From: Burkholderiales bacterium
Lineage (GTDB): Bacteria > Pseudomonadota > Gammaproteobacteria > Burkholderiales > Burkholderiaceae_C
DNA length: 64,000 nucleotides
NCBI GenBank assembly: GCA_017307865.1
Contig: JAFKGE010000020.1
Span: 1-64,000, forward strand
Direction of reading: 5' to 3'
Shown: piece by piece, positions 7,410 to 16,481 of the stretch
How the letters are laid out: each line of letters begins with the position of its first letter
Position numbering within the stretch: the first letter of the stretch is position 1
Notes under the pieces: model-generated
Seen by the model: the letters and a program-made list of their open reading frames with translations, nothing else
The model's database searches: none
Told to the model about the DNA's origin: nothing
Position numbers and translations under genes: made by a program

Positions 7410-7590
7410 GCCGCGAAGCAGGCCATGCCAGCGATCGCCGTGGCCGGGGTCTCCCCGGCCACTGGCGATGCCCCCTTGAGGGGGCTGAGGTCTGCGGCTC
7501 CAGACCTGCTTGCGCAGGTCTGGACAGGCCGAAGGGCCGCCGCCTCTGGCGGCGAGCACCAGGCGCAACATCGCGCAGCGAGTGGAGCAA
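7410..7590. repeat. intergenic repeat, copy A (GCCAGCGATCGCC family)
   Basis: The purE-purK gap carries GCAGGCCATGCCAGCGATCGCC, a GGCCGGGGTCTCCCCGGCC hairpin, CTGGCGATGCCCCC and a terminal AGGCGCAACATCGCG...AGTGGAGC. The same blocks in the same order recur at 10,015-10,135. I see no gene in it. Confidence 0.7.
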
Positions 7591-7600
7591 CGGGGGTGGT

Positions 7601-8092
7601 TCATTTCGGCGGCAAAGTCATGGCGCGCGCGGCGGCGGTTTGTTCGGCGCGAAAGGCGTGCAGCCGCTCGCGCAGGGCCGAGTCGTCGGCCGCCAGCAGC
7701 GCCACGGCAAACAGCGCCGCGTTGGCCGCGCCGGCCGCGCCAATGGCAAAGGTGGCCACCGGCACGCCCTTGGGCATCTGCACGATGGAGTGCAGCGAAT
7801 CGACGCCCTGCAGGTGGCGCGAGGCCACCGGCACGCCCAGCACCGGCACCACGGTCTTGGCCGCCAGCATGCCGGGCAGATGCGCCGCGCCGCCGGCGCC
7901 GGCGACGATGGCGCGCAGGCCGCGCGCCTCGGCCTGCTCGGCGTAGGCGAACAGGTCGTCGGGCATGCGGTGCGCCGAGATCACGCGCGCCTCGTGCGCG
8001 ACGCCGAACTGCTGCAGGATGTGCACCGCGTGCTGCATGGTGTCCCAGTCGCTGCTGGAACCCATCACCACGCCGATGAGGGGACTCGTCAT
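7601..8092 (-). CDS. purE: N5-carboxyaminoimidazole ribonucleotide mutase
   Basis: PurE interconverts N5-CAIR and CAIR. The 163-aa protein has the class I signature VVMGSSSDWDTM near the N-terminus, SAHRMPDDL, and AGGAAHLPGM. The start at 8092 (MTSPLIGVVMG) is preferred over an upstream start because it places the PurE core at the usual distance. It is divergent from cnoX with a 53-bp gap and is the promoter-proximal gene of the purE-purK-tsaC set. Confidence 0.95.
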   Translation of the reverse strand: MTSPLIGVVMGSSSDWDTMQHAVHILQQFGVAHEARVISAHRMPDDLFAYAEQAEARGLRAIVAGAGGAAHLPGMLAAKTVVPVLGVPVASRHLQGVDSLHSIVQMPKGVPVATFAIGAAGAANAALFAVALLAADDSALRERLHAFRAEQTAAARAMTLPPK

Positions 8093-8145
8093 GAGGCTAT
8101 TGCACAATGGTTGTTTTCCCCGATTTTGCCCGCACATCAGCCAAC

Positions 8146-9114
8146 ATGATCGACGTCACCGTACAAAACTTCGAAACCGAGGTGCTCAAGGCCTCGATGA
8201 CCGCACCCGTGCTGGTGGACATCTGGGCCGAGTGGTGCGGCCCCTGCAAGCAGCTGGGTCCCGTGCTCGAACAGCTGGAAGTGGAATACGCCGGCCGCTT
8301 TACGCTGGCCAAGCTCGACGCCGACAAGCAGCAGGACATCGCCGGCCAGCTGTCGCAGATGTTCGGCGTGCGCAGCATCCCGTTTTGCGTGCTGTTCGCG
8401 GGCGGCCAGCCGGTGGACGGCTTTGTCGGCGCGCTGCCCGCCGCGCAGGTGCGCCAGTTCCTGGACAAGCACGTGCCCAGCGAGGGCGCGCTGGCCGCCG
8501 AGGCGCAGGCCGACGAGGCCGACGCGCTGCTGGAGTCGGGCGACACCGACGCCGCCCTGGCCAAGCTGGCCGACGCGCTGGCGCAAGACCCCGGCAACGA
8601 CGCCGCGCGCTCGGACTACGTGCGCCTGCTCATCGCCACCGCCCACTACGACGAGGCCGCCGCCGCGCTGGCCGAGCCGCTGGCGCGCGAGCCGCGCCCG
8701 CTGCACTTCGACGCCCTGCGCCGCTGGCTGGACGCGATCGAGTTCGTGCAGAAGGACGAGCGCGGCAACTGGCCTGTCGAGCAGTTCGACGCCAAGATCG
8801 CCGAGAACAAGCGCGACTTCGACACCCGCTTCGCCAAGGCCCAGGCGCTGCTGGCCGAGGGCCAGTGGACGGCCAGCATGGACGAGCTGCTGGAAATCAT
8901 CATGCGCGACCGCAAGTGGAACGACGAGGCCGCGCGCAAGACCTACGTCGCCATCCTCGAGTTGCTGACCCCGCCGCCACCCAAGCCCGGCGCCGCCGCC
9001 GATGGCAAGAGCGCCGGCGGCATCGAGCTGACCGGCAAGGCCGCGCAGCAGCAGGACCCGCAGGCCGAACTGCTGTCGAGCTACCGGCGCAAGCTGAGCA
9101 TGGCGCTGAACTGA
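8146..9114 (+). CDS. cnoX: CnoX-type thioredoxin/TPR chaperedoxin
   Basis: The 322-aa protein joins an N-terminal thioredoxin domain with an intact WCGPC active site (about residues 29-33) to a C-terminal TPR-like region rich in Ala-helix repeats (ALLESGDTDAALAKLADALA and similar). This is the CnoX/YbbN architecture: a holdase that protects clients from overoxidation and hands them to GroEL and DnaK. The E. coli protein lacks the first Cys, so this one may keep redox activity, as reported for other proteobacterial homologues. The start at 8146 (MIDVTVQNFE) matches the family. Confidence 0.88.
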   Translation: MIDVTVQNFETEVLKASMTAPVLVDIWAEWCGPCKQLGPVLEQLEVEYAGRFTLAKLDADKQQDIAGQLSQMFGVRSIPFCVLFAGGQPVDGFVGALPAAQVRQFLDKHVPSEGALAAEAQADEADALLESGDTDAALAKLADALAQDPGNDAARSDYVRLLIATAHYDEAAAALAEPLAREPRPLHFDALRRWLDAIEFVQKDERGNWPVEQFDAKIAENKRDFDTRFAKAQALLAEGQWTASMDELLEIIMRDRKWNDEAARKTYVAILELLTPPPPKPGAAADGKSAGGIELTGKAAQQQDPQAELLSSYRRKLSMALN

Positions 9115-9125
9115 GCGTCTTTCAG

Positions 9126-9149
9126 GCTTTCAGCGCCCGCCCTGAAAGC
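9126..9149. terminator. candidate terminator hairpin between convergent cnoX and rsmA
   Basis: GCTTTCAG and CTGAAAGC form a perfect 8-bp stem with an 8-nt GC-rich loop. On the plus strand a T-rich stretch (TTATTTTT) follows about a dozen bases later, overlapping the rsmA stop. An overlapping GCCCGC/GCGGGC pairing is also possible. Confidence 0.4.
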
Positions 9150-9160
9150 GCGGGCAGCTC

Positions 9161-9925
9161 TTATTTTTGAAGTGAAATGGCGAGGGCGAGGTATTCGTCC
9201 ACCGGCACCTCCTCGGCGCGGCGCTGCACATCGAACTCACCCGTAAATCCGCGCGCCTCCAGCCACCGGCCCAGCGTGTGGCGCAGCAGCTTGCGCCGCT
9301 GGCTGAAGGCGACCTGCACCAGCTCGGACAGCCGGGCCGCGTCGACCGGCACGAAGTCGGCGCGCGGCACCATGCGCACCACGGCGCTCGTCACGCGCGG
9401 CGGCGGATCGAAGGCCTCGGGCGGCACCGTGAGCACGCTTTCCATCGCGTAGCGCCACTGCAGCATGACCGACAGGCGGCCGTAGTCGCCGGTGGAGGGC
9501 GCGGCCACCATGCGGTCGACGACCTCCTTTTGCAGCATGAAGTGCTGGTCTTCGATGCGGTCCGCAAAAGGCAGCAGGTGAAACAGGATGGGGCTGGAAA
9601 TGTTGTAGGGCAGATTGCCGGTGACTCTGATTTTTGTAGCTGCCAGCGCTTGCGCCAGCTGCGCAAAATCCACTTTCAGCACATCGGATTCGATGACCGA
9701 AAGCTGCGGGTGCGCACGCAGGCGCGCGGCCAGGTCGCGGTCCAGCTCGATCACCGTGAGAAGCCCCAGGCGTTCCACCAGCGGCTGGGTCAGCGCCGCC
9801 AGGCCGGGGCCGATCTCGACCACGGCCTGACCGGGCCGCGGGTCGATGGCGCGCACGATGGCGTCGATGACGGCCGGGTCGGCCAGAAAGTGCTGGCCGA
9901 AACGCTTGCGGGGGATGTGCTTCAT
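9161..9925 (-). CDS. rsmA: 16S rRNA (adenine1518/1519-N6) dimethyltransferase
   Basis: RsmA (KsgA) dimethylates two adenosines near the 3' end of 16S rRNA. The 254-aa protein has RKRFGQHFL at the N-terminus, SAM-binding [10 protein letters not shown] at 37-46, and the catalytic [10 protein letters not shown] at 104-113. I prefer ATG 9925 over GTG 9937. Residues about 86-101 ([16 protein letters not shown]) overlap a copy of the AT-rich dispersed repeat and depart from the usual sequence before NLPYN. It lies downstream of surA on the same strand with a repeat-filled gap. Confidence 0.94.
   Translation of the reverse strand: MKHIPRKRFGQHFLADPAVIDAIVRAIDPRPGQAVVEIGPGLAALTQPLVERLGLLTVIELDRDLAARLRAHPQLSVIESDVLKVDFAQLAQALAATKIRVTGNLPYNISSPILFHLLPFADRIEDQHFMLQKEVVDRMVAAPSTGDYGRLSVMLQWRYAMESVLTVPPEAFDPPPRVTSAVVRMVPRADFVPVDAARLSELVQVAFSQRRKLLRHTLGRWLEARGFTGEFDVQRRAEEVPVDEYLALAISLQK
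9624..9680. repeat. AT-rich dispersed repeat patch within rsmA
   Basis: The plus strand reads GATTTTTGTAGCTGCCAGCGCTTGCGC with an AAAATCC end, matching the repeat core found in the purK, parB and aroQ copies. It is translated on the minus strand as QALAATKIR just before the catalytic motif. Confidence 0.5.
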
Positions 9926-10014
9926 CGAACCAACCACGACGGCGCTGCGCGCCGCGGCGGACTCGGTTTGTCATTGCTGGCACATCGGCAGCAGCGTCCG
10001 TGCGTCAACGAATC

Positions 10015-10135
10015 GAACGGCCGCGGAGCAGGCCATGCCAGCGATCGCCGCAGACGGGCTTGGCCCGGCGGCTGGCGATGCCCCCGGACGGGGGGAGGCG
10101 CAACAACGCGAAGCGTGTGGAGCCTGGGGGCGAGC
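10015..10135. repeat. intergenic repeat, copy B (GCCAGCGATCGCC family)
   Basis: The rsmA-surA gap contains GAGCAGGCCATGCCAGCGATCGCC, GGCTGGCGATGCCCCC and GGCGCAACAACGCGAAGCGT, the same blocks as copy A at 7,410-7,590 and in the same orientation. Copy B is shorter because the central region is missing. Confidence 0.7.
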
Positions 10136-10136
10136 G

Positions 10137-11600
10137 TCATTGCGGCGGCTCGCGGTACTCGACGTAGGCGCGCCCGCGCACTTCCTTGGACCAGGTGTCG
10201 AAGGCCTCCTCGGCCTTTTTCTCGCGCAGCACGTTGCGCGCCAGCTGGCGCTGCTGCGCGCTGGTGAGCACCTGCTCGCGCCGGCCTTCGACCTGCACCA
10301 GCTGCACGCCGGCGGGGGTGACGACCGGATCGCTGATCTGGCCGGCGTCCAGGTTGCCGACCACGCGCTCGAGCTGGGGCACGAACTGGCCGGGCGGCAC
10401 CCAGCCCAGGTCGCCCCCGGTGGCGGCGCCGTCGTCCTGCGAATACTGGCGCGCCAGCTGCTCGAACGTGGCCTGGCCCGACTCGATGCGGCGCTTGATG
10501 TCGGCCAGGCGATCGCGCGCCACCTGCACGCTCTGGGTGGGGCCGACCTTGAGCGTGATGCCGCGCACGTGGGTGAGCGGGATCTTGACCTCGGGCAGGT
10601 CGCGGTTGATCTTGCGCTCGAGCACCTTGAGGATGTGAAAGCCGGCCGGCGAGCGCACCGGCCCGACGATGCCGCCCACGCGCACGCCCTGGGTGCTCTT
10701 GACGAACAGCTCGGGGTATTTGTCCAGCGGGTGCAGGCCCAGCACGCCGCCGTCGCGGCCGCGGTTGTTGGCGTCGGAGTATTCGGCCGCCAGCTTGGCG
10801 AAGTCCTCGCCCGCGCGCGCCTTCTCGGCCGCCTCGTCGGCGCGCTTTTGCAGCCGGGCGACTTCGTCGGCGCTGGCGTTCTCGGGCACCTCGACCAAGA
10901 TCATCGCCAGGTTGACCTCGGGCACGGCGGTCTGCGCCCCGGTCTGCTCGCGGATGTAGGCGTCGACGTCGGCGTCGGTCACGCGGATGCGCGGCTCGAT
11001 CTCGCGCTCGCGCAGGCGCGACAGCAGCACCTGGTTGCGCACGTCGGCCCGAAAGTCCTTGACCGAGATGCCCTCCTGCTCGATGCGCCGGTACAGCTCG
11101 GGCACGGTGGCCAGCTGGTTCTGGCGGGCAATCGACAGCTCGGCCTGCTCCAGCGTGGCGTCGTCCACCGTCAGGCCCAGCTCGCGTGCGTATTGCAGCT
11201 GGGCGCGCTCGGAGATCAGGCGCTCGAGCATTTCCTTGCGCAGGGTGGCGGCGGGCGGCGGCACCATGCCGCGCTCGCCCATCTCGCGCAGGGCCCGCGC
11301 CACGCGCGCGCGCACCTCGTTGTTGGTGATGGGCTCGGTGTTGACCACGGCGACGATGTAGTCGGCCGGGCTGGGCGCCGCCGCCGGAGCGGAGGCCGCT
11401 GCCGCGGGCACGGCGGCGGCGGCGGCCGGCGCGGCCGCGGCGGGGGCCTTGGGCTGGGCCGCGGGCGCCTTGGCCTTGGCGGCGCGCTGGCTGGGGCGCT
11501 TGCCGTCGGCGGCGGACTGGGCCTGTGCCGGCGCGGCCAGGCCCACCAGCGCGGCCACGGCGGCCCAGGCCAGAAGGTGTCGATGCAGGGGCTTATTCAT
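10137..11600 (-). CDS. surA: periplasmic peptidyl-prolyl isomerase/chaperone SurA
   Basis: SurA chaperones outer-membrane proteins, including LptD encoded just upstream. The 487-aa protein has a signal peptide ending AAPAQAQ, a long Ala/Pro/Lys-rich linker at about 30-80, an N-terminal SurA domain (VAVVNTEPITNNEV), and two parvulin domains marked by GGVLGLHPLDKYPELF and GGDLGWVPPGQFVPQL. The low-complexity linker is longer than in E. coli SurA. ATG 11600 overlaps the lptD stop by 8 bp, so expression is coupled. Confidence 0.95.
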   Translation of the reverse strand: MNKPLHRHLLAWAAVAALVGLAAPAQAQSAADGKRPSQRAAKAKAPAAQPKAPAAAAPAAAAAVPAAAASAPAAAPSPADYIVAVVNTEPITNNEVRARVARALREMGERGMVPPPAATLRKEMLERLISERAQLQYARELGLTVDDATLEQAELSIARQNQLATVPELYRRIEQEGISVKDFRADVRNQVLLSRLREREIEPRIRVTDADVDAYIREQTGAQTAVPEVNLAMILVEVPENASADEVARLQKRADEAAEKARAGEDFAKLAAEYSDANNRGRDGGVLGLHPLDKYPELFVKSTQGVRVGGIVGPVRSPAGFHILKVLERKINRDLPEVKIPLTHVRGITLKVGPTQSVQVARDRLADIKRRIESGQATFEQLARQYSQDDGAATGGDLGWVPPGQFVPQLERVVGNLDAGQISDPVVTPAGVQLVQVEGRREQVLTSAQQRQLARNVLREKKAEEAFDTWSKEVRGRAYVEYREPPQ

Positions 11601-13989
11601 AGTCGGTGAACCGGCTCGGTGTAGTGGTTTCCTGGCGCAGCAGCTGGTAGTGGGGAATGCTGTTGCGCAGGCTGCGCAACGGGCTCGATCCCAGGCGCGA
11701 GAGGCCGACGAGCTCCAACTGGAACATGATGCGCTTGGTCGACGAGGTGAGCGAGCTGTTGACCTTTTCGAGCACCACGCGGCCGATCCAGCAGCCCGCA
11801 TCGTATTCGAAGCCCAGCAGACCCTCCACCACGCGGCGGTCGGTCATGCTGTAATTCAGGCGGCCCACGCTGTACCAGCGCCCGCTGCAACTGCCGCCGC
11901 CGCCCTGGCGCGTGGTGCCCAGTTCGCCGCGCACGCCCCCGCCGCCCAGCGGCCACTGCCAGCCGACGTCGACCGACTCGTTGGCCAGATCGCGCTGCAG
12001 GCGATAGGCGGCGCTGACAGTGCGAAACGGCCCCGGCGAATAGCGCGCCTGCACCGTGGTGCGGGTGGAGCGGTGCGTCTCGCGGTTGTACTGCACCACC
12101 GAGTCGAAGGCCCAGTGCGGGTCCCAGTTGATGCCGGCGCCCAGCATCAGGTCCGACAGGCCCTTGTCCGACGGCGTGCCGCCGGGCAGCACCACCTGCT
12201 GCGGGCGGAAGCGGTAGCGCTGCGCCACCGACAGGCGCAGCGCCTCGGCGCCGGTCTGCGCGTCGAGCAGGCGGCTGGTCAGGCCCGTCGTGACCAGGTT
12301 GTTGTCGACGATGCGGTCGTTGCCGGCAAAGATGTTGTCGGCCCAGATGGTGGCGAAGTTGAAGTCGTACAGGCCGCTGTCGTAGTTGGGCAGCAGGTTC
12401 TGGTCGCGATACGGCGTATAGACGTACTTCAGGCGCGGCTCCAGCGTCTGCGTGAAGGCACGGCCGAACCAGCTGGCATCGCGCTCGAACACCAGGCCGC
12501 CGTCCAGGCTGAGCGTGGGCAGCACGCGGCCGGCCGACGTGCGGCCATCGGCCAGCGGGCGGTCGAACTGGTAGTGGCTGGCGTGCAGCTGCAGCTTGGG
12601 CGTGAAGAAGCCCCAGGGCCGCAGCATCGGGCGCGCCAGCTGGGCATGCATGAACTCGCGGTCGGCGTTGGGCTGGCCGGTCCAGAACGAATCGGCCCGA
12701 AAGCGCGTGGCATCGAGATCGATCGAATAGTCCAGCCCGCCGTCGCCGGTGCGGCCCCAGCGCGCGCTGAGCTGCGGCAGCCGGTCGTAGGGCGGCACGA
12801 TGGGCGCGCTCAGGTCCTGCAGCGTCTGCCACTTGAGCGCGCGCAGGTTGACCGACCAGTCGCCCCGCCCCCAGGACAGGCCGCCGTCGCTGGCCAGCAG
12901 GCGCGTGGTCAGCGGCATGCCGCGGCTGCTGAAGTCGCGCCAGTAGTCGTTGTCGCTCACCCGATTGAGGTTGAGCGCCAGGCCCAGGCTGCCGATGCTG
13001 GACAGGCCCGTCTCATAAGTGCCGTTGTGCCGCGTGAACAGGCCCCAGCGGGTGCGCTGGCGCAGGCGGTCGTTCGGCATCAGGTTGCCGGTCACGCTGC
13101 CCTGGTAGTTGTTTTCGAGATAGCGGAATTCGCCCCCGGCATCGACCCCGCGGCGCGACATCACGGTGGGGGTGAAGGTGGCGTCGCGGTTGGGCGCGAT
13201 GTTCCAGTACCAGGGCACGGACAGCAGCAGGCCGCTGGTGCTGTCCAGCCCCATGGTGGGCGGCAGCCAGCCCGACTGGCGCGCGTCGCTGAGCGGAAAG
13301 CGCATCGAGGGCACCGGCAGGATGGGCACGCCCTTGAAGTCGAGCACCGCGCCCTCGGCCTGGCCCACGTCGTCCTCGTGGTCCAGCGTCAGCTTGTCGG
13401 CGCGCAGGATCCAGTCGGGCACCCAGTCGGGCCCCGGTCGTACGCAGGTGGTGTAGTTGGCATCGGTCAGGGTAGCGCGGTCGCGGTCCTGAAAGTCGAT
13501 GCGCGCCGCGTCGCCGTGGGCATCGTTGATCAGCAGGCGATAGGTGGGCTGCAGCAGAAAGCCCTCGAAGGCGTCGACCTGCAACTGCCCCTCGCGCGCG
13601 GTGTAGCGGTCGCCCTTGGAGTTGACCCGCACGTTGCCCGTGGCCGTCGCCACGTCGGTGCTCTGGTCGAAGCTGAGCGTGTCGCCCCACAGCGCCAGGC
13701 CGGGACGGCGCAACTCGGCGTGGCCCTGCACCGTGGTCTCCAGGTCGGCGCGGCCGGTGATCTCGTCGCCCGACACGAAGGTGACCGAGGGCTGGCCCGG
13801 CGGCAGCTTCTCGGCCAGCCTGGGCGTGGCGCGCAGCCGCAGCGGCGCGTCGTCCGGCAGCGACGCCGGCTGCGCCAGCGCGGCACCGGCCAGGCACGCC
13901 AGCGCCGCGGCCACCACCGGCCGCAGAGACGGTGATGGCCGGCACAGACCACGCAAGCCACGGGAAAGGAAGCAATCAGGCACGGGCAA
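11593..13989 (-). CDS. lptD: LPS-assembly outer-membrane protein LptD
   Basis: LptD with LptE inserts lipopolysaccharide in the outer leaflet. The 798-aa product has a signal sequence, an N-terminal OstA/LptA-like domain (SGDEITGRADLETTVQG), the LptD beta-barrel (SDARQSGWLPPTMG and many aromatic-ended strands), and conserved Cys residues (YTTCVRPG, GGSCSGRWY, DAGCWIGR) suitable for the inter-domain disulfides. The start is non-ATG: TTG 13989 or GTG 13983. It is divergent from amgK across about 45 bp and overlaps surA. The lptD-surA-rsmA order matches the E. coli cluster except that pdxA is missing. Confidence 0.95.
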   Translation of the reverse strand: MPVPDCFLSRGLRGLCRPSPSLRPVVAAALACLAGAALAQPASLPDDAPLRLRATPRLAEKLPPGQPSVTFVSGDEITGRADLETTVQGHAELRRPGLALWGDTLSFDQSTDVATATGNVRVNSKGDRYTAREGQLQVDAFEGFLLQPTYRLLINDAHGDAARIDFQDRDRATLTDANYTTCVRPGPDWVPDWILRADKLTLDHEDDVGQAEGAVLDFKGVPILPVPSMRFPLSDARQSGWLPPTMGLDSTSGLLLSVPWYWNIAPNRDATFTPTVMSRRGVDAGGEFRYLENNYQGSVTGNLMPNDRLRQRTRWGLFTRHNGTYETGLSSIGSLGLALNLNRVSDNDYWRDFSSRGMPLTTRLLASDGGLSWGRGDWSVNLRALKWQTLQDLSAPIVPPYDRLPQLSARWGRTGDGGLDYSIDLDATRFRADSFWTGQPNADREFMHAQLARPMLRPWGFFTPKLQLHASHYQFDRPLADGRTSAGRVLPTLSLDGGLVFERDASWFGRAFTQTLEPRLKYVYTPYRDQNLLPNYDSGLYDFNFATIWADNIFAGNDRIVDNNLVTTGLTSRLLDAQTGAEALRLSVAQRYRFRPQQVVLPGGTPSDKGLSDLMLGAGINWDPHWAFDSVVQYNRETHRSTRTTVQARYSPGPFRTVSAAYRLQRDLANESVDVGWQWPLGGGGVRGELGTTRQGGGGSCSGRWYSVGRLNYSMTDRRVVEGLLGFEYDAGCWIGRVVLEKVNSSLTSSTKRIMFQLELVGLSRLGSSPLRSLRNSIPHYQLLRQETTTPSRFTDYE

Positions 13990-14032
13990 ACAGACGGCGC
14001 ACCGCCAAGGCGCGCCCTAGAATCAATTATCC

Positions 14033-15208
14033 ATGAGCCCCACCGCGCCCACTCTGCCCTCCGCCGCCCCGCCGTGGGACGATCCGGCCCGCCAGCAGGC
14101 CTTCGAACGCTGGCTTGGCGCCCAGGTCGGCGCGCAGGGCCTGCGCCCCGAAAGCCTGCGCATCGCCTCGGCCGACGCCAGTTTCCGGCGCTACCTGCGC
14201 ATCGACACCGCAGACGGCGGCACCCGCATCATCATGGACGCCCCGCCGGCGCACGAGAACTGCGCCCCCTTCGTGCGGGTGGCGCAGCTCATGCAGGACG
14301 CGGGCCTGAACGCGCCGCGCGTGCTGGCCTGGGACGAGGCGCAGGGCTTCATGCTGCTGACCGACTTGGGCGCGCGCACCATGATGGAAGTCATCGACCG
14401 TGAGCGGCCCGCGGCCAACCGCCCGCTGTACGAGCAGGCGCTGGACGTGCTTCTGACCTGGCAACATGCCTCGCGCCCGGACGAGCTGCCACCCTACGAC
14501 GCCGCGCTGCTGCAGCGCGAGTTGCAGTTGTTTCCGGACTGGTACCTGGCGCGCCACCGGGGCGTGGCGGTGCAAGGCGCGGTGCGCGAGACGCTGACCA
14601 AGACCTTCGAGCTGATCGTCGCGCGCAACCTGGCGGCGCCCCGGGTGTACGTGCACCGCGACTTCATGCCGAGAAATTTGATGGCCCCCACGCTCCGCAC
14701 CGACGTGTCTGCGCTGCCCCCCGAGGGGGCCGTCCGCGCCTTGGGGCGGCCCGGCGGCGCGGAATTGGATGGCCAGCGCAATTCAAGGCTAGGTGTATTG
14801 GATTTTCAGGACGCCGTGTACGGCCCCATCACCTACGACATCGCCAGCCTGATGCGCGACGCCTTTCTGAGCTGGGACGAGGAGTTCGTGCTCGACATCA
14901 CCATCCGCTACTGGGAGCGCGCCAAGAAGCTCGGCCTGATGGATTTCGAGGACTGGCACAGCGACTTCGGCAGCTTCTGGCGCGCGGTCGAGTGGATGGG
15001 CCTGCAGCGCCACCTGAAGGTCGCCGGCATCTTCGCGCGCCTGACGCTGCGCGACGGCAAGCCCAAATACCTGGCCGACGCGCCGCGCTTCATCGCCTAC
15101 ATCCGCCACACCGCCGCGCGCTACCGCGAGCTGACGCCCCTGCTGCGCCTGATCGATCAAGTCGAGGGCACGGCCGCCGACAGCGGCTGGGCCTTTGGCC
15201 GGATGTGA
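14033..15208 (+). CDS. amgK: N-acetylmuramate/N-acetylglucosamine kinase
   Basis: An aminoglycoside-phosphotransferase-fold sugar kinase of 391 aa. AmgK phosphorylates MurNAc and GlcNAc at C1 in the recycling route that bypasses de novo UDP-MurNAc synthesis, and in Pseudomonas it sits beside lptD as here. Visible motifs are the catalytic loop VHRDFMPRNLM (207-217) and the metal motif LDFQDAVYGP (256-265). Normally only a handful of residues separate them; here about 34 extra residues (218-251) come from an in-frame GC-rich repeat. The usual partner murU does not follow. The extra loop lies beside the active site, so activity is uncertain. Confidence 0.87.
   Translation: MSPTAPTLPSAAPPWDDPARQQAFERWLGAQVGAQGLRPESLRIASADASFRRYLRIDTADGGTRIIMDAPPAHENCAPFVRVAQLMQDAGLNAPRVLAWDEAQGFMLLTDLGARTMMEVIDRERPAANRPLYEQALDVLLTWQHASRPDELPPYDAALLQRELQLFPDWYLARHRGVAVQGAVRETLTKTFELIVARNLAAPRVYVHRDFMPRNLMAPTLRTDVSALPPEGAVRALGRPGGAELDGQRNSRLGVLDFQDAVYGPITYDIASLMRDAFLSWDEEFVLDITIRYWERAKKLGLMDFEDWHSDFGSFWRAVEWMGLQRHLKVAGIFARLTLRDGKPKYLADAPRFIAYIRHTAARYRELTPLLRLIDQVEGTAADSGWAFGRM
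14684..14785 (+). repeat. GC-rich dispersed repeat inserted in-frame in amgK
   Basis: About 100 bp between the HRD loop and DFQD motif carry GCGCTGCCCCCCGAGGGGGC and CGCCTTGGGGCGGCCCGGCGG, almost identical to the tsaC insertion. It adds SALPPEGAVRALGRPGG and flanks without stop codons. Confidence 0.8.
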
Positions 15209-15271
15209 CGGCCCGTGCAAGCACGCTGCCCCTTCTGAACCTTCATCCACCCAAATCCGGAGACCCGCGCC

Positions 15272-16426
15272 ATGCCATCGACCTCGCCGTTCAAACCCAT
15301 CGCCCTGCTGGTCGCGCTCGGCCTGTGCTGCACCGCGGCCATGGCCCAGATGAAGGTGGGCGTGGTCTATTCGGCCACCGGCCCGACCGCGCTGGTGGGC
15401 ATTCCGCAAAAAAACAGCGTGCCCCTGCTGCCCAGGAAGATCGGCGACCTGACGGTGGAATACATCGGCCTGGACGACGCCAGCGACCCCACGCAAACCG
15501 TCAACAACGTGCGCAAGCTGCTGGCCGAGCAGCACATCGACGCGCTGATCGGCCCCAGCGGCTCGCCCAACGCCATGGGCGTCATCCAGTTCATCGCCGA
15601 CGCCGGCGTGCCCATGCTGGCCCCGGTCGGCACGGCGGCCGTGGTGCAGCCGATGGACGAGCAGAAGAAGTGGGTCTTCAAGACCACGCAGAACGACGAG
15701 ATCATCGGCGCCGCGCTGTTCGACCACATGGCCAGGACGGGCATCAAGACCCTGGGCTACATCGGCATGGCCGACCCCTATGGCGAGAACTGGTACCGCG
15801 TGGCCAGCGAGCTGGCGGCCAAGCACGGCATCCAGATCATCGCCAACGAACGCTTTGCCCGCACCGACAGTTCGGTGGTGGGCCAGACGCTCAAGCTGGT
15901 GGGGGCCAACCCCGACGCGGTACTGGTCGGCGCCGCCGGCGGCCCCTCGGTGCTGCCCGAGGTCAGCCTGGTGGACAAGGGCTACAAGGGCAAGATCTAC
16001 CAGACCCACGGCGCGGCGCTGCCGGCCTTCATCAAGCTGGGCGGCAAGAAGGTCGAGGGCACCATCCTGGCCGCCAGCCTGATGCTGGTGCTGCCCGAGA
16101 TTTCGGACAGCAACCCGTCCAAGAAGCTGGCCACCGAGTACATCGACGCCTACAAGAAGCTCAACGGCGAGGCCCCCGCCACCTTCGGCGCCAACGTGTA
16201 CGACGCCGGCCTGCTGCTGGCCAACGCCGTGCCCAAGGCCGAGAAAGCGGGCAAACCCGGCACGGCGGCGTTTCGGTCGGCCCTGCGCGACGCGCTGGAG
16301 CAAACGAAAGAGTTGGTGGGCACCCAGGGCGTCTACAACATGACGCCGCAGGACCACAGCGGCTTCGACGAGCGCGGGCGCGAGCTCATCACCATCCAGG
16401 ACGGGCAGTTCAAGCTGCTGAAATAA
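15272..16426 (+). CDS. branched-chain amino-acid type ABC substrate-binding protein
   Basis: A 384-aa periplasmic binding protein (Peripla_BP_6/LivK class) with a signal peptide ending CCTAAMAQ and the family opening VGVVYSATGPTALVG. The lobes include DDASDPTQTVNNVRKL and IGPSGSPNAMGVI. No permease or ATPase genes are adjacent, so it either serves a transporter encoded elsewhere or is an orphan receptor; such orphans are common in Comamonadaceae. The ligand cannot be read from sequence. It follows amgK by 63 bp on the same strand. Confidence 0.85.
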   Translation: MPSTSPFKPIALLVALGLCCTAAMAQMKVGVVYSATGPTALVGIPQKNSVPLLPRKIGDLTVEYIGLDDASDPTQTVNNVRKLLAEQHIDALIGPSGSPNAMGVIQFIADAGVPMLAPVGTAAVVQPMDEQKKWVFKTTQNDEIIGAALFDHMARTGIKTLGYIGMADPYGENWYRVASELAAKHGIQIIANERFARTDSSVVGQTLKLVGANPDAVLVGAAGGPSVLPEVSLVDKGYKGKIYQTHGAALPAFIKLGGKKVEGTILAASLMLVLPEISDSNPSKKLATEYIDAYKKLNGEAPATFGANVYDAGLLLANAVPKAEKAGKPGTAAFRSALRDALEQTKELVGTQGVYNMTPQDHSGFDERGRELITIQDGQFKLLK

Positions 16427-16481
16427 ACGCCCCGTCCGGGGGCGGCTTGCCTTGGCGCGCGCGCCGGCGTATACCGGGCGC

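Noticed and set aside
7410-7590. CRISPR array or tRNA gene in the repeat-rich purE-purK gap
   Set aside because: Repeats are not regularly spaced and no cloverleaf can be drawn; the blocks match the dispersed repeat at 10 kb instead.
11449-13935. 828-codon plus-strand ORF antisense to lptD
   Set aside because: Long only because of codon bias in lptD; repetitive Arg/Ala/Val composition and no domain.
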